Origin: JAJXWB01 sp037044955
Lineage (GTDB): Bacteria; Pseudomonadota; Alphaproteobacteria; Rhizobiales; Beijerinckiaceae
Direction: 5' to 3'
Length of the DNA stretch: 64,000 bases
Assembly (NCBI GenBank): GCA_037044955.1
Contig: JBAOHX010000004.1
Span: forward strand, 536,285 to 600,284
The notes below the pieces were generated by a model. It saw only the letters and a list, made by a program, of their open reading frames with translations. It was not told where the DNA came from and did not search any database. Position 1 is the first letter of the stretch. Every line of letters starts with the position of its first letter. This document shows positions 57,577-64,000 of this stretch, in pieces. Position numbers and translations under genes: made by a program.

Positions 57577-59900
57577 ATGTCGCCGCCAACCGACGCAAAT
57601 TGCAGGGCGTGCCGCTGATCGACGGCGTCGACAAGGTGACGGGACGCGCGCGCTATACCGCCGATCTCGACAGGGCCGGCGCGCTGGTCGGGCGCCTCCT
57701 GCGCTCTCCGATCGCGCATGGCGAGATCGTGCGTGTCGACGTTTCGAAAGCGCGCGCGCTCGAAGGCGTCGCCGCCGTCCTCACCGGCGCGGACTGCCGC
57801 TTCACCTACGGCGTGCTGCCGATCGCCATGAACGAATATCCGATGGCGCGCGACCGCGTGCGCTATCGCGGCGAGCCTGTGGCGGCGGTCGCGGCCGTGG
57901 ACGAGGAAACGGCGCAGCGCGCGCTCGATCTGATCGAGATCGACTATGCGCCTTTGCCCGCCTATTTCACCTCGCAGGACGCGCGCGCGGCCGATGCGAC
58001 GCTGTTGCATGACAACAAGCCCGGCAATGTCGAGCGCGAGGTGCACCATTCTTTCGGCGACGTGGAAGCCGGTTTCGCCGCCGCCGATCTGGTGCGCGAG
58101 CATCGCTTCTCCTGCGCCGAGATCAATCACGCGCAGATCGAGCCGCATGCCTGCCTGGCCGACTATGACCCCGCGACCGGTCGACTGACCGTTCAGGACG
58201 TGTCGCAGGTCGTCTACTACCTGCATCTCATGCTGGCGCGCTGCCTCGAAATGGACGAGGCGCAGGTGCGCGTCATCAAGCCCTTCGTCGGTGGCGGATT
58301 CGGCGCCCGCGTGGAAGTGCTGAACTTCGAGATCGTCACCGCGATGCTGGCGCGCGCGGCCGGCGGCAAGGTGTACATGCAGCTTTCGCGCGAAGAGACG
58401 TTCATCACGCATCGCGCGCGGCCGCAGAGCGACGTGTTGATGAAGATCGGCCTGACGAAAGAGGGCAAGATCACCGCCTGCGCCTGCGAGGTGACGCAGC
58501 GCGGCGGCGCCTATGCGGGCTACGGCGTCGTGACGATTCTCTACGCCGGCTCGTTGTTGCAGGGCATCTACGACATTCCCGCGGTGAAATACGACGGCTA
58601 TCGCGTCTACGCCAATCTGCCGCCTTGTGGCGCGATGCGCGGCCACGGCGGCGTCAACACCCGCTTCGCCTTCGAGACGCTGCTCGATCGCATGACGCGC
58701 GAACTCGGGCTCGACCCCTTCGCCGTGCGGCGCGCAAACCTGCTGCAAGCGCCAATGCAGACCTTGAACGGCCTGATGGTGCAGAGCTACGGCCTCGCCG
58801 AATGTCTCGACGCGGTCGAAAAGGCGAGCGGCTGGAAGGAACGCATCGGCCGCCTGCCGCCGGGCAAGGGCCTCGGCATGGCCTGCTCGCACTACGTGTC
58901 GGGATCGGCGAAGCCGATCCATTTCACCGGCGAGCCGCATGCGGTCATTCATCTGAAGCTCGATCACGATGGCGGCGTGACGGCGCTGACCGGCGCGGCC
59001 GATATCGGCCAGGGCTCCTCGACCATGGTGGCGATCGCGGTCGCCGAGACGCTCGACGTCGCGATCGACCGCATTCGCGTCGTCTCGAGCGACACGGCGG
59101 TCACGCCCAAGGACAACGGCGCCTATTCCTCGCGCATCACCTTCATGGTCGGCAATGCCGCAATCGACGCGGCCAGAAACCTGAAGTCGATCCTCGTTGC
59201 GGCGGCCGCGAAGAAACTCGACGCCGCGCCCGAGGAAATCATCTGCGAGGGCGAGCACTTCCGCGTCGGACGCTCGGGGCAGGCGGCGCTGAGCTTCAAG
59301 GAGGTGGTCGCGGCCGCTCTGGTCGACGAGGGCGCCATCTCGGTCAAGGGCTCCTTCACCTGTCCGGTCGAATTCCAGGGCGGCAAGCATCGCGGCGGCG
59401 CCGTCGGTTCGACCATGGGTTTCAGCTACGGAGCGCTGGTGATGGAAACGAGCGTCGACGAGGCGACGGGAATGGTCGCCGTCGACAAGGCGTGGGTGGC
59501 GCTCGACTGCGGACGCGCCATCAACCCGCTGGCGGTCAAGGGACAGATCGAAGGCTCGGTGTGGATGGGGCTCGGGCAGGCGCTGTGCGAGGAGACCCGC
59601 TATCTCGACGGGCTCGCCGCCCATGCGAGCTTCCTCGACTATCGGATGCCGACCATCGTCGAATTGCCCGACATCGAGGCCTTCATCGTCGAGAGCGTCG
59701 ATCCGAACGGGCCGTTCGGCGCGAAGGAGGCGAGCGAAGGCGCGCTGGCCGGCGCGCTGCCCGCGCTCGTCGCCTCGGTCTCCAACGCCATCGGCGTCGA
59801 TCTCGACGAGACGCCGGTCACGCCTGACCGCCTGCTGGAGGCCATCGTGCAGCACAAGCGCAAACTGGCGATCGCCGAGCGCAAGAGGGCCAGGAAATGA
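57573..59900 (+). CDS. hbaC: 4-hydroxybenzoyl-CoA reductase, molybdopterin subunit, 775 aa
   Basis: The large subunit (HcrA/HbaC) binding molybdopterin cytosine dinucleotide, which removes the para-hydroxyl group from 4-hydroxybenzoyl-CoA to give benzoyl-CoA. Conserved regions are VPLIDGVDKVTGRARYTAD, KPFVGGGFGARVE, PPCGAMRGHGGVNTRFAFE and GAADIGQGSSTMVAIAVAE, ending with NPLAVKGQIEGSVWMGLGQ and GPFGAKEASEG. It overlaps hbaB and hbaD by four bases each (ATGA), so the three subunits are made in step. Confidence 0.92.
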   Translation: MNVAANRRKLQGVPLIDGVDKVTGRARYTADLDRAGALVGRLLRSPIAHGEIVRVDVSKARALEGVAAVLTGADCRFTYGVLPIAMNEYPMARDRVRYRGEPVAAVAAVDEETAQRALDLIEIDYAPLPAYFTSQDARAADATLLHDNKPGNVEREVHHSFGDVEAGFAAADLVREHRFSCAEINHAQIEPHACLADYDPATGRLTVQDVSQVVYYLHLMLARCLEMDEAQVRVIKPFVGGGFGARVEVLNFEIVTAMLARAAGGKVYMQLSREETFITHRARPQSDVLMKIGLTKEGKITACACEVTQRGGAYAGYGVVTILYAGSLLQGIYDIPAVKYDGYRVYANLPPCGAMRGHGGVNTRFAFETLLDRMTRELGLDPFAVRRANLLQAPMQTLNGLMVQSYGLAECLDAVEKASGWKERIGRLPPGKGLGMACSHYVSGSAKPIHFTGEPHAVIHLKLDHDGGVTALTGAADIGQGSSTMVAIAVAETLDVAIDRIRVVSSDTAVTPKDNGAYSSRITFMVGNAAIDAARNLKSILVAAAAKKLDAAPEEIICEGEHFRVGRSGQAALSFKEVVAAALVDEGAISVKGSFTCPVEFQGGKHRGGAVGSTMGFSYGALVMETSVDEATGMVAVDKAWVALDCGRAINPLAVKGQIEGSVWMGLGQALCEETRYLDGLAAHASFLDYRMPTIVELPDIEAFIVESVDPNGPFGAKEASEGALAGALPALVASVSNAIGVDLDETPVTPDRLLEAIVQHKRKLAIAERKRARK

Positions 59901-60871
59901 GCGCTTCGCTACTCGGCCTTCGATTGCAGCAACCCGCGACAATCGCGGAAGCGGTCGCCGCTTTCGCGGCGCATGGCGACGCGCGCTATCTGGCGGGCGG
60001 CACCGATCTTCTCGTCAACATGCGGCGCGGCATCGCGCAGACGCCGCATCTGATCGACCTGTCGCAGGTCGCGGCGCTGAAGGGCGTCCGCGAGGAGAAC
60101 GGCGAGTTCGTGATCGGCGCCTCCGTCACCGTCGCCGAGATCGCGGGCGATGCGACGATCGCCGCACGCTATCCGGCGCTGGCGCAGGCCGCCGCCGCCA
60201 TAGCCGCGCCCGGCCACCGCGCCGTGGCGACGCTCGGCGGCAATCTCTGTCTCGATACGCGCTGCGTCTATTACAACCAGAGCGAATGGTGGCGGAAATC
60301 GAACGGCTGGTGCCTCAAGCACCGTGGCGACACCTGCCATGTCGCGCCGCGCGGCGAGCGCTGCCACGCCGCCTTCAGCGGCGACATGGCGCCGGCGCTG
60401 CTGGCGCTCGGCGCGACGGTGGACATTGTCGGCCCCGACGGCGCGCGAAAAATTGCGCTCGGCGATCTCTATGTCGAGGACGGTCGTGCGCATCTCGCGC
60501 TCGCGCCCGGCGAAATTCTGGTCGCGGCCCGCCTGCCGCTGACCGCGCCGACGTCCGGCTACGACAAGGCGCGCACGCGCGGCGCCATCGACTATCCGCT
60601 GGCGGGCGTCGCAGTCGCCCTGGCGCTGCGCGACGGCCTCGTCGAAACCTTGCGCATCGCGCTGACGGGCTTGAATTCGCGGCCGTTCCTGCTGGAGGCG
60701 ACGGAAGGCTTCGCGGGGCGGCCGGTCGACGCGACGCTGCTCGGCGAGATCGACAAGCTCGTGCAGAAGCAGGTGCAGCCGATGCGTACGACGCTGACCG
60801 CCTCGAACTATCGCAGGCTTGCGGCGGCGGCGCTGACGCAGCGCCTCGTGAAGCGGCTGGCGGCCGGTTGA
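59897..60871 (+). CDS. hbaD: 4-hydroxybenzoyl-CoA reductase, FAD/[4Fe-4S] subunit, 324 aa
   Basis: The FAD-binding subunit (HcrB/HbaD). FAD contacts are YLAGGTDLLVNMRRG and ATLGGNLCLDTRC. It contains the cysteine-rich insertion that distinguishes this enzyme from other xanthine-oxidase relatives: CLDTRCVYYNQSEWW, WCLKHRGDTCHVA, RCHAAFSGD. This insertion holds the extra [4Fe-4S] cluster that lets electrons run from ferredoxin to substrate. This is the strongest sign that the operon is 4-hydroxybenzoyl-CoA reductase and not a carbon monoxide or nicotinate enzyme. Confidence 0.93.
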   Translation: MSASLLGLRLQQPATIAEAVAAFAAHGDARYLAGGTDLLVNMRRGIAQTPHLIDLSQVAALKGVREENGEFVIGASVTVAEIAGDATIAARYPALAQAAAAIAAPGHRAVATLGGNLCLDTRCVYYNQSEWWRKSNGWCLKHRGDTCHVAPRGERCHAAFSGDMAPALLALGATVDIVGPDGARKIALGDLYVEDGRAHLALAPGEILVAARLPLTAPTSGYDKARTRGAIDYPLAGVAVALALRDGLVETLRIALTGLNSRPFLLEATEGFAGRPVDATLLGEIDKLVQKQVQPMRTTLTASNYRRLAAAALTQRLVKRLAAG

Positions 60872-60878
60872 TCCGCGA

Positions 60879-61592
60879 CTACTGACGCACGGCGCCGCGG
60901 GCGCTCGCGCGATCCTCGTCGGCGATCCGGCGCAGGCGGCCGATGTCCTCGATCGTCACCTGCGCGGCGTTGACCGTGACGCCGACCGTGCGCAGGCGCG
61001 CGAAGGCGCGCGACAGCGATTCCGGCATGAGGCCGAGTTGGCGCGCGATCAGCATCTTGTCGTAGGGCAGGGCAAGCGTGCAGCGCCCTTGATCGGCCGG
61101 CGCGCAGGAGGCGAGGAACTCGGCGACGCGTTGCAGGCCGCTCTGCGCCTTCAGTCGCTCCACCTGGTCGCACAGGTAATGCATGTGCTGCGAGATCGAG
61201 GAGACCATGCGTTGCGCGACCTCCGGATTGTCGCGGGCGCAGCGCACGACGTGCTCGGCCGGCACGCGCGCGACGCGCGCATCGGCGACAGCCTCGGCCG
61301 TGGCGAGATACGTGCCGCCGGAAAAGGCCGACGCCTCAGCAAAAGTCGAGCCCTCCTTCATCATCTCGAGCACCGCTTCCTCGCCCGCAGAATTATTGCG
61401 GTAGAGTTTCAGCCAGCCCGAGACGACGATGAAGAAGGCGTCCGCCGGATCGCCCTGCCGCGCGAGAATGTCGCGCGGGCGAAGCAGCAAGGTGCGCGCC
61501 GGCGCAACGAGTTGCGCGATCGTCTGCGGCGTCAATCCATGGAACAGGGCGATCCGCCCGATGGCCTGCAGATCGCCGGGGACAAGCGTCAT
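60879..61592 (-). CDS. Crp/Fnr family regulator (HbaR/Dnr-like), 237 aa
   Basis: A cNMP-fold sensory domain (about 15-140) and a C-terminal helix-turn-helix (LIARQLGLMPESLSRAF). It has no N-terminal Fe-S cysteine cluster. The effector region (GSTFAEASAFSGGTYLATAE) differs from true cAMP receptors, as in Dnr/NnrR/HbaR proteins. The gene faces hbaD with only 7 bases between the stops. In Rhodopseudomonas, HbaR of this family controls 4-hydroxybenzoate genes, so the same role is inferred. The start overlaps the stop of the upstream ORF (ATGA). Confidence 0.82.
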   Translation of the reverse strand: MTLVPGDLQAIGRIALFHGLTPQTIAQLVAPARTLLLRPRDILARQGDPADAFFIVVSGWLKLYRNNSAGEEAVLEMMKEGSTFAEASAFSGGTYLATAEAVADARVARVPAEHVVRCARDNPEVAQRMVSSISQHMHYLCDQVERLKAQSGLQRVAEFLASCAPADQGRCTLALPYDKMLIARQLGLMPESLSRAFARLRTVGVTVNAAQVTIEDIGRLRRIADEDRASARGAVRQ

Positions 61593-62038
61593 CGCCCGTC
61601 CTTGAAAGGATCCAGGCCGAGGCTCGGCGCGCGTGGCGCGTGCTTGTCGGCGATTTCAACGTCGCCAGCGGATGCGATGACGCAGTTTCCCTCGCCGGCG
61701 CCGGGCGCGGCCGCCTTGTGCGGGCATTCGGCGACGGCGCCGGTCCAGCAGGCTTCATGATGGCCGCAAGGCACGGCGCCCGACAGGGTGACGGGGCGAT
61801 CGACGAGATGCATGGCCTCGTCGCCGGCCTCCACGACGCGGCCGTCGATGCGCCTGCGCAGGCCCTGGCCGTCGGCGCCGGCATGTCCGTCGCCGAAGGC
61901 GAAGCCTACAGGCCGCCACAGCGAGCAGGCGTCGATCTCCACGAGCACTTCGTTCGGCGCGGGGGCGCGCGACGCTTTGACGGGTTCAAACGATTCGCCG
62001 GCGCATTTTCGCGCCCAGCGATGGGATTCCTCGGACAT
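61589..62038 (-). CDS. Truncated alcohol-dehydrogenase-like (GroES fold) protein, 149 aa
   Basis: The sequence aligns with the N-terminal lobe of zinc alcohol dehydrogenases of the cyclohexenecarbonyl-CoA dehydrogenase type: NEVLVEIDACSLW, GRVVEAGDEA, then PCGHHEACWTGAVAEC. The last block keeps the structural-zinc spacing (C-x2-H-x2-C-x7-C). The catalytic GHE motif and the whole NAD-binding domain are missing. It has a good GGAGG ribosome binding site and is coupled to the Crp/Fnr gene by a 4-base overlap. So it is probably expressed, perhaps as a small zinc or ligand-binding protein. A decaying remnant is the alternative. Confidence 0.6.
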   Translation of the reverse strand: MSEESHRWARKCAGESFEPVKASRAPAPNEVLVEIDACSLWRPVGFAFGDGHAGADGQGLRRRIDGRVVEAGDEAMHLVDRPVTLSGAVPCGHHEACWTGAVAECPHKAAAPGAGEGNCVIASAGDVEIADKHAPRAPSLGLDPFKDGR

Positions 62039-62124
62039 GGGCTTCCTCCACATGCGCTGAACGCAGGTCGCAACAACCCATTTTCTTTTTTTGCCACTAT
62101 TGCGGGCGCGGGCCGCATCTGGCC

Positions 62125-62138
62125 TTGACCCGGATCAA
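62125..62138. promoter_or_regulatory. FNR/FixK/Dnr box
   Basis: TTGACCCGGATCAA matches TTGAT-N4-ATCAA with one mismatch, the fifth base of the left arm. It lies about 93 bases before the start of the ADH-like gene that leads into the Crp/Fnr gene. Anaerobic or nitrogen-oxide control, or autoregulation, would follow. Confidence 0.6.
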
Positions 62139-62392
62139 TCCGGTCGCACGGGCCGCGGACCGGCGGTCGCGGAAATGCTTCTATTCTCGATGCGGGGGAT
62201 TTTTGGCTGGGGGACCTGGATTCCCAGCTAGAAGGGCGCTCGCCCTAAGTCTCTGAATTTCCACCCGCTTTGTCGCGGTTGAAGCAGCCGGGACGACACG
62301 CCGGGACGACAGTCCGGGGCGCGTCCATGGCCATGCAGTGAAGATGGTCCGCGTCGCCTCATTGGTCAAGTCAGCGCCGCCCGTTCAACCGA
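62139..62392. other. Non-coding region with short tandem repeat
   Basis: Together with the preceding 100 bases this gap (62039-62392) holds no convincing ORF. A 12-base word GCCGGGACGACA is repeated in tandem at 62287-62298 and 62300-62311, and CTGGG...CCCAG arms near 62210-62230 could form a weak hairpin after hipA. Nothing else is evident. Confidence 0.4.
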
Positions 62393-63703
62393 CTAGCCGG
62401 TCAGCGGTAGCGACCGCAACCGGGCGTTGACCGCGCCGGTCACCGCCGTATGGATCGTCGCAGGAAAGTCGCGCGGCAAGCTGCTCTCGACCGCCGCCAA
62501 GGCGGCCGGCGCCTTGTCGGCAACCTTGTCGATCGCCGCCGCCATGAACTTCTTCGGCAGACCGGCGCGCGCGCCGCTCTCAAGAAAGTGGCGGCCCAGG
62601 ATCTCGTCCATTCGATAGTGCCGGTTCGTCCCGACGCTCATCGCGAGCTTCATCTGGTTGCGCCTGACCTGGTAGGATTCGAGACTTGGCTGCGCTGAGA
62701 GCACGTCGTAGAGCGGCGTCATGCGAAAACCGCCGCCGGGCGACAGGAAGACGCTGAAGTTTTTCGCGTGGCCGTCCGTGGCGCCGATCAGCCAGAACAG
62801 GATCTGCGTCTTGAAGAACGTCGCGTGATCCTGAGCGGGGTCATCGGCGCCGTTCAGCAAGTCGATGATCGCCTCCACACCCGGACCACCGTCGCTCTCG
62901 TATTTGTGAGACGGAGGGACCGACAGGGCCTGGCAGCAGTCCTCTTGCGGCAGACGCAGCAGGCGATCGTCCTTCGTCCAGTGACGGTCGAACCGTTCGA
63001 CCACCAACGCCTTCGTCGCCCCGAAGCGATGGATTTCGGCTTTGGCGACGGGCAGGCCGAAGGCGGCAAGCAGACGCAGGCAGTAGAACTCGTTTTCGAC
63101 GCTGTTGGCCAGGTCAATCCCGTGCACTTCACCGATCTGCGGCTTCAATATGTGCGTCGTAGGGGTTGTCCCATGCGGCTTCAGCCATTGACCGTTGAGG
63201 CGGAGGAGGGCGGTTTTCTCCTGCGCGCCGGCGATCGAAATCGCGAAACTCGTCGTCGCGAGCAAGGCCCAGAGGCGCGCGCGCGAGATTCTTGAGAATG
63301 CGTTCGATCGCCTCGTCGTCAACAGGCTCGCCGTCGATGCCGCCTGTCTCGGCGACTTCATCGTCGCCGCTCGACGAACTGCAGCGCGCCCACGCAGTCG
63401 GCGCCGATAGCGGCGAGAAGGCCATAGGCGTCCGAACTCGCCGCGCCGACCCGCTCGGCCACTTTTCGGCGCAACGTCTCGGAGTCCGGCAACAGGTTTT
63501 CGAAGACTGCGATCACCGGCGCGCCGCGGTAGGCGATCGTCGCGAAAGGGCAGGGAGAGCGAGATCGGAAACGATGAAGCGTTCGCGAGCCAGTTCTCGT
63601 CGTAACGAAAGGCGATTGCGCCGCTCGCGTCTTTCGTGAGACGTCCAACGAGGCGATTATTCTGGTAAACGCGCAGCGGCGGATTGGCGCGCCGACGTGG
63701 CAT
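62393..63703 (-). CDS. hipA: HipA family serine/threonine kinase toxin, 435 aa after three corrections
   Basis: HipA phosphorylates a tRNA synthetase and induces persistence. The N-terminal couple domain reads LRVYQNNRLVGRLTKDASG and FENLLPDSETLRRKVAERVG. The kinase part has AQEKTALLRLNGQWLKP, THILKPQ, NEFYCLRLLAAFGLPVAKAE and FWLIGATDGHAKNFSVFL (catalytic Asp and metal Asn). The frame slips near 63532, 63370-63372 and 63242. Each needs one base dropped, and after three shifts the original frame returns, so the ORF looks open throughout but is scrambled between about residues 57 and 155. The start overlaps the hipB stop by one base (TGATG). Confidence 0.85.
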   Translation of the reverse strand: MPRRRANPPLRVYQNNRLVGRLTKDASGAIAFRYDENWLANASSFPISLSLPFRDDRLPRRAGDRSLRKPVAGLRDVAPKSGRAGRRGEFGRLWPSRRYRRRLRGRAAVRRAATMKSPRQAASTASLLTTRRSNAFSRISRARLWALLATTSFAISIAGAQEKTALLRLNGQWLKPHGTTPTTHILKPQIGEVHGIDLANSVENEFYCLRLLAAFGLPVAKAEIHRFGATKALVVERFDRHWTKDDRLLRLPQEDCCQALSVPPSHKYESDGGPGVEAIIDLLNGADDPAQDHATFFKTQILFWLIGATDGHAKNFSVFLSPGGGFRMTPLYDVLSAQPSLESYQVRRNQMKLAMSVGTNRHYRMDEILGRHFLESGARAGLPKKFMAAAIDKVADKAPAALAAVESSLPRDFPATIHTAVTGAVNARLRSLPLTG

Positions 63704-63963
63704 CAGGCGAAATCCTCTAGATCGCCGGGCTCATGCTTTGACCGCGGCGCGATCCGCAGTTCGAGGTCCAGCGCCGCGAGCACGCTGAGCAACGTATCCA
63801 GCCGAACGGCGGGATTGCCGGTTTCAAGAAAGGACAAGGTCTCCTGTCGGAGGCCGCTTTTCGCCCCGAGGTCGGATTGGCTGAGCTTCAGCAGCTTGCG
63901 CTGGCGCCGAATTATGGCGCCGAGTTGCTTGGGCGAGCGGACGAGATGACTGGTCGAGTTCAT
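63703..63963 (-). CDS. hipB: HipB-like XRE antitoxin, 86 aa
   Basis: A single helix-turn-helix of the Xre/Cro type (LGAIIRRQRKLLKLSQSDLG, AKSGLRQETLSFLETG) with a short acidic tail (EPGDLEDFA). It binds the toxin encoded immediately downstream and represses the shared promoter. The palindrome at 63973-63988, ten bases before the start codon, is a likely operator. Confidence 0.88.
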   Translation of the reverse strand: MNSTSHLVRSPKQLGAIIRRQRKLLKLSQSDLGAKSGLRQETLSFLETGNPAVRLDTLLSVLAALDLELRIAPRSKHEPGDLEDFA

Positions 63964-63972
63964 GCCAAAAAT

Positions 63973-63988
63973 ATGCGTTAAATCGCAT
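63973..63988. promoter_or_regulatory. Palindromic operator candidate of hipBA
   Basis: ATGCG-TTAAAT-CGCAT has perfect 5-base arms and sits in an AT-rich stretch just before hipB. Spacing is right for HipB-type autorepression. The window ends at 64000, so further operator copies may lie outside. Confidence 0.6.
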
Positions 63989-64000
63989 AAAATGTAAATA

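Noticed and set aside
57525..59942. Minus-strand 805-codon open frame
   Set aside because: Antisense to hbaC; a shadow produced by GC-biased third positions.
62393..63703. HipA as an intact 436-codon ORF
   Set aside because: The frame is open end to end, but residues about 57-155 make no HipA sense in it. The true sequence passes through the other two frames and returns, so the apparent intact ORF is misleading.
1..64000. CRISPR array, insertion sequences, tRNA or rRNA genes
   Set aside because: No regular spaced repeats, transposase motifs or cloverleaf-like or rRNA-like conserved stretches were seen. Short tRNA genes could still be missed by eye.

Overview
The window reads as a chromosome segment of a GC-rich alphaproteobacterium, most likely Hyphomicrobiales (Rhizobiales). 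This is inferred from codon and base use, from rhizobial-type operons, from a CTCCCGC/GCGGGAG intergenic palindrome (8125-8267) and from an hba-type 4-hydroxybenzoyl-CoA pathway resembling that of Rhodopseudomonas. No rRNA, tRNA, CRISPR array, transposase or replication origin was recognised. Twenty apparent single-base frameshifts were found in 12 loci, and every one is an extra base. I therefore treat these genes as intact genes carrying insertion-type sequence errors rather than as pseudogenes.

Layout. 1-5430: end of glpD, a metallophosphoesterase/radical SAM fusion, a Nudix hydrolase and a universal stress protein. 5660-11680: a coiled-coil DUF6481 protein, then a catabolic set (RraA-like, DapA-like aldolase, IlvD/Edd dehydratase, two hotdog acyl-CoA enzymes). 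11860-29262: a large Wzx/Wzy-type exopolysaccharide locus (initiating glycosylphosphotransferase, kinase-less Wzc, flippase, polymerase, Wza, outer-membrane barrel, four or five glycosyltransferases, a GH44 beta-glucanase, an epimerase and an oxidoreductase).

29717-38233: the most unusual part. A class III adenylate cyclase with an ATPase and a TPR-like region converges on a 1545-residue polypeptide. That polypeptide joins an N-terminal domain of unknown type, a DyP-type peroxidase, a cytochrome P450 and an SGNH hydrolase. Just upstream of it lie a good CRP-type palindrome and a Crp/Fnr gene. The layout suggests a cAMP-controlled two-haem oxidative enzyme, loosely like the fungal peroxidase-P450 oxylipin synthases but built from different parts.

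38309-44880: assimilatory sulfate reduction (DUF2849, cysI, DUF934, cysH, cysD, cysN, TauE exporter), all on the minus strand. 45238-50798: a textbook sigma-54 promoter followed by nirB, nirD and nasA for nitrate assimilation. 50802-56900: a second IlvD/Edd dehydratase, an SsuABC-like importer and an aryl-CoA ligase. 57087-62038: hbaBCD (4-hydroxybenzoyl-CoA reductase), then a Crp/Fnr regulator coupled to a truncated alcohol-dehydrogenase-like ORF, with FNR-like boxes upstream of each unit. 62393-63988: a hipBA toxin-antitoxin pair with an operator-like palindrome at the window edge.
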